From NCBI GenBank assembly GCA_007132585.1, contig SLOJ01000220.1:1-40522 (forward strand): a stretch of 40,522 nucleotides of DNA, in the 5' to 3' direction. Shown in pieces: positions 17,749 to 25,992 of the stretch; positions within the stretch are counted from its first letter, which is position 1, and the number at the start of each line of letters is the position of its first letter. The notes under the pieces were generated by a model. That model was not told where the DNA came from and did not search any database. It saw only the letters and a program-made list of their open reading frames with translations. Origin of the DNA: Bacteroidales bacterium (lineage in GTDB: Bacteria > Bacteroidota > Bacteroidia > Bacteroidales > UBA7960). Position numbers and translations under genes: made by a program.

Positions 17749-19785
17749 ATGGATCTTCAACAAAAAAATCAATTTATTTATACGGTTAAAGACCGTTGTA
17801 AGGTTTGCTATACATGTGTAAGAGAATGTCCTGCCAAAGCCATTCGAATCGTTAACGGGCAGGCTGAAATAATTGCAACAAGGTGTATTGCTTGTGGTAA
17901 TTGTGTTAAGGTTTGCAACAGAGATGCCAAAATGTTTTCCTTTGCAATTGACAGGGTTAAAAAGCTTATAAAAAGCGAAGATAAGGTGGCTGCAATTATT
18001 GCTCCCAGCGTGGCAGGTGAGTTTATTGATATTTCAGATTACCAAACCCTTGTGGGGATGATAAGAATGCTTGGATTCGACCATGTTAATGAAGTTGCTT
18101 TTGGTGCCGAGCTGGTTGCAGATAAATATAAAGAACTGCTCAGGAAAGATCAGAAACAAACCTTTATTTCAACAAGTTGTCCGGCAATAGTATCTTATGT
18201 TGAAAAGCATCATCCACAGATAGTTAAATCACTTGCTCCTATTGTATCTCCAATGATTGCTACTGCCAGGGTACTGCATGATATACATGGCAATGATTTA
18301 AAGATTGTGTTTATTGGTCCGTGCATAGCAAAAAAAAATGAAGCAGCCCTCGGGCAATTTAAAGAAATGGTGCACGAAGTGATTTCTTTTACCGAGCTAA
18401 GAAGAATGTTTGATGAGAAAAACATAAACCCCGAACATCCTGATATTGTACCATCAGAATTTGATCAGCCCATAGCAGGTAAAGGTTCGGTTTTTCCAAT
18501 AAGCGGGGGTATGTTGCAAACCGTTGACCTGGAAGAAGATTTTCTCAATGGAGAAATTGTTGTTGCAGAAGGCAGGCAGGATATTATTGAAGTACTGAAA
18601 GAATTTGAAGAGGGGTATCTTGAAGCCAAATTATTCGATTTGCTTTGTTGCAACGGTTGTATGAATGGTCCGGGAATGAGTAGTCGTCAGAAGTTTTTTC
18701 TTAAAAGAAAAAACATCAGCAATTTTGCAAAAAGACAATTTGACCGGCTTGATCAGGCTGAATGGGAGAAAAATAAAAAGAAATACTCTAATATAAAGCT
18801 TGATAGATATTTTATAGCCGATGACCAACGATATCCTTCAAACTTTTCAGAAGAAGAGATAAATAAGGTTAAAGAAAAACTGGGTATTAAAGGGCAGGAT
18901 GATGAACTTAACTGCACTGCTTGCGGATATGATACTTGCCATGAACACGCGGTAGCTATTTTGAAAGGAATTGCTGAAACAGAAATGTGCCTGCCTTATA
19001 CTATTGATAAGCTACATAAATACATTACCGATCTAGATGTTTCCAATAAAAAACTGGCATCTACCCAAGATGCTCTCAAGCAATCTGAAAAACTGGCATC
19101 AATGGGCCAGTTGGCTGCCGGTATTGCCCATGAGGTCAATAATCCCCTGGGGGTGGTAATCATGTACGCTCATCTTTTACTTGATGAAATAGAGCCCGAT
19201 TCACCTCATTACAGAGACCTAAAGCTTATTGTTGATCAGGCTGACCGGTGCAAGAAAATTGTGGGCGGATTACTTAACTTTGCAAGAAAAAGCAAGGTAA
19301 ATATTACTGAGGTAAAAATCAGATCGCTCATTAAAAATAGTTTGAAGGCTGTAATGATGCCTTCAAACGTTGATTTAAACATAGAACTGGATACCCCCCA
19401 GGAATTTATTGCCTGCGATCATGATCAAATGGTTCAGGTATTTTCAAACCTTGCAAAAAATGCAGTGGATGCTATGCCCGATGGTGGCGAATTGCTTGTA
19501 AAAGTTGAAGATGATCCCAATATCACCGGAGGCTTGGTATTTACAGTCAAAGATACAGGCACCGGTATTTCTCCTGAAAACCTGGAGAAGATGTTTGAAC
19601 CCTTTTTCACCACTAAAGAAGATGGAAAAGGAACCGGTTTAGGTTTGCCAATCATGTATGGTATTGTAAAAATGCATAAGGGAAATATCAAGGTTGATTC
19701 AAACACTGATCCGGAGAAAGGACCCTGCGGAACCAGCTTTTATGTTAGCCTTCCCGGAGTACCGGAAAAAATTAATGCACATTGA
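17749..19785 (+). CDS. [FeFe]-hydrogenase-like sensor histidine kinase: 2x[4Fe-4S] - H-cluster-like domain - CxxCG Fe-S domain - HisKA/HATPase
   Basis: CKVCYTCVRECP, CIACGNCVKVCN; L1 STSCPAI, L2 IGPCIAKKNEA, L3 CCNGCMNGPG; CTACGYDTCHEHAVAILKGIAETEMC; H-box GIAHEVNNPLGV; GKGTGLGLPI. Confidence 0.94.
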   Translation: MDLQQKNQFIYTVKDRCKVCYTCVRECPAKAIRIVNGQAEIIATRCIACGNCVKVCNRDAKMFSFAIDRVKKLIKSEDKVAAIIAPSVAGEFIDISDYQTLVGMIRMLGFDHVNEVAFGAELVADKYKELLRKDQKQTFISTSCPAIVSYVEKHHPQIVKSLAPIVSPMIATARVLHDIHGNDLKIVFIGPCIAKKNEAALGQFKEMVHEVISFTELRRMFDEKNINPEHPDIVPSEFDQPIAGKGSVFPISGGMLQTVDLEEDFLNGEIVVAEGRQDIIEVLKEFEEGYLEAKLFDLLCCNGCMNGPGMSSRQKFFLKRKNISNFAKRQFDRLDQAEWEKNKKKYSNIKLDRYFIADDQRYPSNFSEEEINKVKEKLGIKGQDDELNCTACGYDTCHEHAVAILKGIAETEMCLPYTIDKLHKYITDLDVSNKKLASTQDALKQSEKLASMGQLAAGIAHEVNNPLGVVIMYAHLLLDEIEPDSPHYRDLKLIVDQADRCKKIVGGLLNFARKSKVNITEVKIRSLIKNSLKAVMMPSNVDLNIELDTPQEFIACDHDQMVQVFSNLAKNAVDAMPDGGELLVKVEDDPNITGGLVFTVKDTGTGISPENLEKMFEPFFTTKEDGKGTGLGLPIMYGIVKMHKGNIKVDSNTDPEKGPCGTSFYVSLPGVPEKINAH

Positions 19786-19807
19786 TGACTGATAAAAAAA
19801 TACAGGT

Positions 19808-20206
19808 ATGCTTAAAATTGAGAAAAAGAAGATTTTACTGGTTGATGATGATCCTGATTATCTCTTTCAGCTTACCATAGCACTGGAAGATATGGGTTTT
19901 GAAGTAATTGCAGCACAAACTCAGCAGGAAGCTGAAAATATTGTTGACAAAATGAAACCTGATCTGGCCATTCTTGATTTAATGATGGAAAATCAGGATA
20001 CTGGATTTATCCTTTGCCATCTGATAAAAAATAAATATCCTGATGTGCCCATCATCATCGCCTCGGCTGTTACAGCTGAAACAGGATTGTTGTTTGATGT
20101 TGAATCGGAAGAAGATCGTCAGTGGATCAAAGCAGATCTTTTTCTTGATAAAGGCATAAGAAATGACCAGCTTCAAAAGGAAATCAATAAATTGCTCAAA
20201 ATATAA
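19808..20206 (+). CDS. Stand-alone response regulator receiver protein
   Basis: LLVDDDPDY acidic pair, LAILDLMM phosphoacceptor region, LFLDKGI conserved lysine; no output domain in 132 aa. Confidence 0.88.
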   Translation: MLKIEKKKILLVDDDPDYLFQLTIALEDMGFEVIAAQTQQEAENIVDKMKPDLAILDLMMENQDTGFILCHLIKNKYPDVPIIIASAVTAETGLLFDVESEEDRQWIKADLFLDKGIRNDQLQKEINKLLKI

Positions 20207-20209
20207 GCA

Positions 20210-21331
20210 ATGGGAAAGCTAAATCTGCTTGTGGTTGATGATGAACCAGGAATCAGAAGTGGTATAAAACGTATTCTGGAAAGTTTCTCGGTAAGCTATC
20301 CTTTCATGGATGAAGACTTCGAATTTGATGTGCTGGAAGCCGAAACCGGAGAGGAAGCCATTGAGTTACTTGATAATTACTTGTTTGATATTGTGCTGCT
20401 TGATAACAAACTACCCGGGATTCAAGGGGTTGAAGTACTTGAGTATATTAAAAGTCAAAGTATTGATGCCATAGTGGTAATGATTACTTCATATGCATCG
20501 CTTGATCTGGCGGTAAAAGCAACCAAAAGCGGGGCTTATGATTTTGTGCCAAAACCGTTTACACCCAAAGAATTGAGAAGTTGTCTTGAGAATATTGCCA
20601 AGCAATTGTTTCTTAGGCGAATGACTCAAAAACTGCAGGTAGAAGGTAAACAAATAAGATTTCAGTTTCTATCAGTCCTTTCGCATGAATTAAAATCACC
20701 TATCAATGCCATTGAAGGGTATCTTAATCTCATGGAAACAAAAAAGAAGGGCGAAAAGATTGATGATTATGCCGAAATGATTCAGCGTTCTTTGGCAAGG
20801 GTGCAGGATATGAGAGATTTGATAATGGACCTGCTTGATTTTACGAAAATCGAATCAGGTAAAAAACAGCGTAACATAAAACCTGTTTATTTGTCTGAAA
20901 TAGCTCGTCAGGCTATTGACTTGATTCAACCGCTTTGTATCCAGAAAGACATTGATATACATTTGAATTGTAATGAAAAAATAACACTTAAAGCAGATCG
21001 TCAGGAACTCGATATAATTCTCAATAACCTGCTTTCAAACGCAGTAAAATACAATAAACAGAATGGGCGTATCGACCTTACGCTAAAAAAGGAGAAAGAT
21101 GAGGTAGTACTTAATGTAAGTGATACAGGTATTGGGATGGAAAAGGAAGATATAGACAAGCTTTTTGAAGATTTTGTGCGCATAAAAAGTGAACAAACAA
21201 AAAATATAAGCGGTACAGGATTAGGTTTATCCCTGGTGAAAAAAATCGCCGATCTCTACAATGCAAAAATTCAGGTAGAAAGTGAACCGGGAAGTGGAAG
21301 CACATTTACAATCAGGTTTCCGGGAAATTAA
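20210..21331 (+). CDS. REC-HisKA-HATPase hybrid response regulator/histidine kinase
   Basis: LVVDDEPGIRSG ... DIVLLDNKLPGIQG ... VPKPFTPKEL receiver; LSVLSHELKSPINAIEGY H-box; DTGIGMEKEDIDKLFEDFVR, GTGLGLSLV. Confidence 0.93.
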   Translation: MGKLNLLVVDDEPGIRSGIKRILESFSVSYPFMDEDFEFDVLEAETGEEAIELLDNYLFDIVLLDNKLPGIQGVEVLEYIKSQSIDAIVVMITSYASLDLAVKATKSGAYDFVPKPFTPKELRSCLENIAKQLFLRRMTQKLQVEGKQIRFQFLSVLSHELKSPINAIEGYLNLMETKKKGEKIDDYAEMIQRSLARVQDMRDLIMDLLDFTKIESGKKQRNIKPVYLSEIARQAIDLIQPLCIQKDIDIHLNCNEKITLKADRQELDIILNNLLSNAVKYNKQNGRIDLTLKKEKDEVVLNVSDTGIGMEKEDIDKLFEDFVRIKSEQTKNISGTGLGLSLVKKIADLYNAKIQVESEPGSGSTFTIRFPGN

Positions 21332-21353
21332 TTATAAATATTATTTATACCAA

Positions 21354-21992
21354 ATGGACCCACAAAAAAGTAAAGATCTTCCAGGAAAGACCATTGAACG
21401 TCTTAGCCAATACAGGAGAATTCTTTTTAACAGTATAAACGAGGGTAAAGTAAATGTATATTCACATGAGCTTGCCCGCATGATGAATCTTACTCCCGTG
21501 CAGGTACGTCGTGATCTTATGTTGATCGGGTATTCGGGTAGCCAGAGCAAAGGCTATGTGATAAAAGATCTCATCAGCCTTATCGGTAAGATCATTGACA
21601 GTGATGAACCGCAGAAAGTGGCCATTGTTGGTATGGGTAACCTGGGGCGGGCAATAACAAGTTATTTCTCCGGTAAAAGAGAACGTTTATCAATTGTTGC
21701 AGCTTTTGATAACGATATGCAAAAAGCCAATCGCATTATAGCAGGTGTTCCGTGTCATCATGTAAACAAACTAAATGAAATACTTCCGGCTGAAGGTATA
21801 AAAATTGCAATACTTACATTAGCGCCGGAAGCAACCAATGAAGTGGCTAAAATGCTTTTTGATGCAGGAATAAAGGGAATTCTTAATTATACATCAGTAC
21901 CCCTTACAGTTCCCGAAGGAGTATTTCTGGAGGAATATGATATTGTTACTTCTCTTGAAAAGCTGGCGTTCTTGGTTAAACAGGATATGTAA
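21354..21992 (+). CDS. rex: Redox-sensing transcriptional repressor Rex
   Basis: Winged-helix VYSHELARMMNLTPVQVRRDLMLIGYSG; Rossmann VAIVGMGNLGRAI; NYTSVPLTVPEGVFLEEYDIVTSLEKLAF. Start moved to MDPQKSKD because the longer ORF overlaps the upstream gene. Confidence 0.93.
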   Translation: MDPQKSKDLPGKTIERLSQYRRILFNSINEGKVNVYSHELARMMNLTPVQVRRDLMLIGYSGSQSKGYVIKDLISLIGKIIDSDEPQKVAIVGMGNLGRAITSYFSGKRERLSIVAAFDNDMQKANRIIAGVPCHHVNKLNEILPAEGIKIAILTLAPEATNEVAKMLFDAGIKGILNYTSVPLTVPEGVFLEEYDIVTSLEKLAFLVKQDM

Positions 21993-22030
21993 GTTCATTA
22001 ACTTTTTTATAACAAAAACAGATGTAAAAA

Positions 22031-22951
22031 ATGAAAGTTTTTCATGATTCACAGGAAGCGAAGGAACATGTAAAAAATACTGTTGTTACTACAGGCTCTT
22101 TTGACGGCGTGCATATTGGTCATAAAGTTATTATTGAAAGATTGAAACAAATTGCTAATGAAATAGAAGGTGAGTCAACCCTGGTGACTTTCCACCCACA
22201 TCCGCGAAAAGTATTATACCCTGAGCAAAAAGATCTTAAACTTATCAATTCTCAGGATGAGAAAATCAAACTGCTTGCTAAAACAGGACTCGACAACCTT
22301 GTGATTATACCCTTTTCAAAAGAATTTTCAAAAACAACATCTCATGATTTTATAACCGATATCTTAATTGGTCAGCTAAAAGCCAAAGTTATAATCGTAG
22401 GTCAAAATCATCATTTTGGACACAACCGGTCAGGTGATTACTCATATTTGTACAAGTTAAGCCAGGATCTTGGTTTCAGGGTAGAGGATATTCCTTTACA
22501 GGATATTGAAAATGAAACGGTCAGTTCTACAAAGATCCGCAAGGCTTTACTGGAAGGAAACATTATGAGAGCAAACGCTTACCTTGATCACCAGTATATC
22601 ATTCGTGGAATTTTTTGCGATTCGCCGGAATCAGACGATTTGAAAAATCAAAAATTTTTCAGAATTTATAACAGAGAAGAAGAAAAACTTATACCACCTC
22701 CCGGCATTTATGCAACAAGCACGGTATGCAGCGATGAGTATCTTAAATCTATGAGTATTATAAGAGAAGATCATAGCGGAAAGCGTATTGTAGATACTAC
22801 TCTTTTATATGATAATGTTTTGCTTCATGACGTAAGGGTTACAATCTTTTTTTATAAAAGAATTAAAGGTCAGGAAGCCTTTGTGGAAGGTGAAATTAAT
22901 GAATCAGAACTTAAAGATGCAATAGAGGATGTTGACGAATTACTCTATTAA
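22031..22951 (+). CDS. ribF: RibF-like FMN adenylyltransferase (FAD synthetase) with degenerate riboflavin-kinase region
   Basis: TTGSFDGVHIGHKVII, TFHPHPRKVL, VVGQNHHFGHNRSGDY, VSSTKIRKALLEGNIMRANAYLDHQYIIRG; no GxxLGFPTAN-type motif in the C-terminal half. Confidence 0.82.
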   Translation: MKVFHDSQEAKEHVKNTVVTTGSFDGVHIGHKVIIERLKQIANEIEGESTLVTFHPHPRKVLYPEQKDLKLINSQDEKIKLLAKTGLDNLVIIPFSKEFSKTTSHDFITDILIGQLKAKVIIVGQNHHFGHNRSGDYSYLYKLSQDLGFRVEDIPLQDIENETVSSTKIRKALLEGNIMRANAYLDHQYIIRGIFCDSPESDDLKNQKFFRIYNREEEKLIPPPGIYATSTVCSDEYLKSMSIIREDHSGKRIVDTTLLYDNVLLHDVRVTIFFYKRIKGQEAFVEGEINESELKDAIEDVDELLY

Positions 22952-22971
22952 TTGCAATCAGAACAGCCAGA

Positions 22972-23769
22972 ATGACAATGAACCAAAAAAGTAATCTGAA
23001 AGTAACTTTCCTGGGAACCGGCACATCGACCGGTGTTCCGGTTGTGGCATGCGATTGCAATGTTTGTAGAAGTAATGATCATCGCGATCACAGATTACGT
23101 ACATCGGTTATGGTTCAAATAAAAGGGCATAATTATATAATTGACTGCGGACCCGATTTTCGCTATCAAATGATTCGTGAAAAAGTAGAAGATATATCTG
23201 CAATAATTTTTACACATGGACACCGCGACCACATTGCAGGACTCGACGATGTAAGAGCTTTCAACTATGTGCTTAACAAAACAGTTGATGTATATGCCAG
23301 TGAAGAAGTAATGAATTCTATCAGGCGTGAATTTCCCTATATCTTTACCGAAAAAAGATTCTTTGGGGCTCCCCAACTAAATTTTCATATAATTGATAAC
23401 AATAAATTCAGGGTAGATGATGTGGAGATTACCCCTATTGAAGTACTACATCATAAATTAAAAGTATTTGGTTTTCGAATTAAGAATTTCTCCTATGTAA
23501 CTGATGCAAGTTATATATCAGAAGAAGAAAAGCAAAAGATAAAAGGATCAGATATACTTGTAATTAACGCCCTCAGAAAATCAAAGCATATTTCTCATTT
23601 TTCGCTTCAGGAAGCAATTGATATAATCAAAGAAATAAAACCCAGAAAAGCATATATTACTCATTTAAGCCACTTTATAGGACTTCATAAAAGCATTGAA
23701 CAAAACTTACCCGAGAATATTTTTCTGGCTTATGACGGATTAAGGGTTGAAATGGATACTGCCGATTAA
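22972..23769 (+). CDS. MBL-fold metallohydrolase (PhnP-like)
   Basis: LGTGTSTGVPVVACDCNVC, IIDCGPDFR, FTHGHRDHIAGLDD (HxHxDH), YITHLSHFIGLH. Confidence 0.9.
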   Translation: MTMNQKSNLKVTFLGTGTSTGVPVVACDCNVCRSNDHRDHRLRTSVMVQIKGHNYIIDCGPDFRYQMIREKVEDISAIIFTHGHRDHIAGLDDVRAFNYVLNKTVDVYASEEVMNSIRREFPYIFTEKRFFGAPQLNFHIIDNNKFRVDDVEITPIEVLHHKLKVFGFRIKNFSYVTDASYISEEEKQKIKGSDILVINALRKSKHISHFSLQEAIDIIKEIKPRKAYITHLSHFIGLHKSIEQNLPENIFLAYDGLRVEMDTAD

Positions 23770-23884
23770 GAATAAATTTAACAGGAAATAAGTATTGATT
23801 ATAACCCAGGAGAAATATATCCGAAACGTTTAGAAAATAAGGTAATCTGGCCAAAAAAAGTTATAATGTTGCCTTAAATTTCCG

Positions 23885-23892
23885 TATTTTTG
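23885..23892 (+). promoter_or_regulatory. Candidate -7 element upstream of hydG
   Basis: TATTTTTG fits TAnnTTTG in the 151-bp gap before hydG; no matching -33 TTTG at 19 bp. Confidence 0.3.
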
Positions 23893-23920
23893 TACTATAA
23901 TTACCGAAATAACGATAATC

Positions 23921-25348
23921 ATGATATACCGCCCTGAAAATTACAGTATTAAGGATCAAAGGATGAAGCCATTCATTGATCCTGATGAAATCTGGAATTT
24001 TATCAATACAGCAAAAGGAGATAAAAGCCGGATCAGGGAGATTATAAAAGCTTCTCTTAATAAAAAACGATTATCATTAGAGGAAACAGCCATACTGCTT
24101 AATGCTGATGATCCTGAATTAATTGAAGAGATCAAAGAGGGAGCGCGCACACTTAAGGAGAGGGTTTATGGCGAAAGGATTGTACTTTTTGCCCCGCTTT
24201 ATGTGGGCGACCTTTGCACAAACAATTGCCAGTATTGTGGTTTCAGAGCCGAAAATAAAGGCATGAAGCGTATTACTTTAAGTCGTGAAGAACTCATTGG
24301 TGAAACCACTGCACTTATTGATCAGGGCCATAAACGATTAATTCTTGTTTACGGTGAACATCCGAAATATTCTGCCGATTTTATTGCGGAAACCGTAAAG
24401 ATTGTTTATAGCGTAAAACATGATAATGGTGAAATACGAAGAGTAAATATAAATGCCGCTCCGTTTGACATAAATGGTTTTCGCACCATAAAAGATTCAG
24501 GTATAGGCACTTTCCAGATCTTCCAGGAAACTTACCACGAACCCACTTACCAGAAAGTACACCTTGGTGGAATTAAAAGAAATTACGACTGGCGCCTTAC
24601 ATCGCTTGATCGTGCCCAGGAAGCTGGTATTGATGATGTAGGTATAGGTGCACTTTTCGGACTCTATGACTGGCGGTTTGAGGTACTTGGGCTCGTTAGG
24701 CATGTAAACCACTTTGAAGCTGTTTATAAAGTGGGGCCGCATACTATTAGTTTTCCAAGGATTCAAAATGCTCTCTCACTTAATATTGATAAAGATCATC
24801 TTGTAAAGGATGATGAATTTGTAAGACTGGTATCTATTCTGCGGCTGGCAGTGCCTTATACGGGTATGATACTCACTGCACGAGAGCCACACCACATTCG
24901 CGATCAGATATTAAGGTTCGGGGTATCGCAAATTGATGGAGGAACAAACCTTGAACTGGGTGGCTATAGCAAAGAAAAAAAAGACACCCAGGATCTTACC
25001 ATGGAGCAGTTTCAAATAAACGACAACCGCTCTTTGAATGAGATTATGGATGAGCTGATCAAAACAGGATATATACCATCATTTTGCACTGCATGTTACA
25101 GGCTTGGACGCACAGGTGAGCATTTCATGGAATTTTCTGTTCCGGGTTTTATCAAAAGGTTTTGTTCACCCAATGCCTTGCTTACCCTGGCAGAGTATCT
25201 TGAAGACTATGCGCCAACAGATACCAAAGAAAATGGCTATAAACTAATTAACCAGAAAATATCTCAACTGGCTCAGCACCAAAATGTAGATAAGCTTAAA
25301 GAAAAAGTTCAGTTGGTTAAAAATGGTAAACGTGATTTGTATTTCTGA
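23921..25348 (+). CDS. hydG: [FeFe]-hydrogenase H-cluster radical SAM maturase HydG
   Basis: CTNNCQYCGFR radical SAM CxxxCxxC; C-terminal FCTACYRLGRTGEHFM...RFCSPNALLTLAEYL. Confidence 0.96.
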   Translation: MIYRPENYSIKDQRMKPFIDPDEIWNFINTAKGDKSRIREIIKASLNKKRLSLEETAILLNADDPELIEEIKEGARTLKERVYGERIVLFAPLYVGDLCTNNCQYCGFRAENKGMKRITLSREELIGETTALIDQGHKRLILVYGEHPKYSADFIAETVKIVYSVKHDNGEIRRVNINAAPFDINGFRTIKDSGIGTFQIFQETYHEPTYQKVHLGGIKRNYDWRLTSLDRAQEAGIDDVGIGALFGLYDWRFEVLGLVRHVNHFEAVYKVGPHTISFPRIQNALSLNIDKDHLVKDDEFVRLVSILRLAVPYTGMILTAREPHHIRDQILRFGVSQIDGGTNLELGGYSKEKKDTQDLTMEQFQINDNRSLNEIMDELIKTGYIPSFCTACYRLGRTGEHFMEFSVPGFIKRFCSPNALLTLAEYLEDYAPTDTKENGYKLINQKISQLAQHQNVDKLKEKVQLVKNGKRDLYF

Positions 25349-25377
25349 TTCATCATAAATATTCAAAAAGACCGGAT

Positions 25378-25644
25378 ATGCAACAGTCAAGAATAATGGG
25401 AATAATGGTTTACGACCGCATAAAAGAAGCGGGTAAAACACAGGAAGTGCTTAGCAAATATGCTACCGCTATACGCACCAGACTAGGGTTTCATGAACTT
25501 TCAAGAGATGTATGCAGCAGGGTGGGAAACATCATCCTTGTTTTACAGGGTGATCCTAAAATCTGGAATGAACTTCAAACAGAATTGGAAGACATTGGAG
25601 GGGTAGAGGTTCAAATCATGAAATTTAAAAACTCCGGGAAATAA
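25378..25644 (+). CDS. TM1266-type iron-only hydrogenase system regulator, copy 1
   Basis: 88 aa MGIMVYDRIKEAGKTQEVLSKYATAIRTRLGFHEL...IILVLQGDP; position next to hydG. Confidence 0.82.
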   Translation: MQQSRIMGIMVYDRIKEAGKTQEVLSKYATAIRTRLGFHELSRDVCSRVGNIILVLQGDPKIWNELQTELEDIGGVEVQIMKFKNSGK

Positions 25645-25688
25645 TTTATTTTTAATTCAGGAAGCAACAAACCAAATCATTTACAATC

Positions 25689-25940
25689 ATGGATCAACTT
25701 GTGATTTTAGGCTTAATGGTGAAAGAAAAGGAAAAGCATGCGGTGCGCCTTCAGGATGTATTTACCAAATACGGATGTAGTATAAAAACCCGGCTGGGGC
25801 TAAACGAACTGGATATTCCCGAGGCAGGAGATGCAGGCCTGATTATACTTGAATTAATGGGTGATATTGAAGAATGTGGTCGGCTGGAAAATGAATTACA
25901 TGCCATAGATGGCGTAAAAGTGCGGAAAATGACTTTTTAA
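25689..25940 (+). CDS. TM1266-type iron-only hydrogenase system regulator, copy 2
   Basis: 83 aa LGLMVKEKEKHAVRLQDVFTKYGCSIKTRLGLNEL...IILELMGD, clearly paralogous to the preceding ORF. Confidence 0.82.
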   Translation: MDQLVILGLMVKEKEKHAVRLQDVFTKYGCSIKTRLGLNELDIPEAGDAGLIILELMGDIEECGRLENELHAIDGVKVRKMTF

Positions 25941-25992
25941 AAAATGTCAGAATTATCCATATTTATATAAATTTATTATTTAATTCCAAGCA

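Noticed and set aside
21282-21353. Upstream ATG extension of Rex
   Set aside because: It overlaps the end of the preceding kinase gene, and the homologous Rex start fits ATG at 21354.
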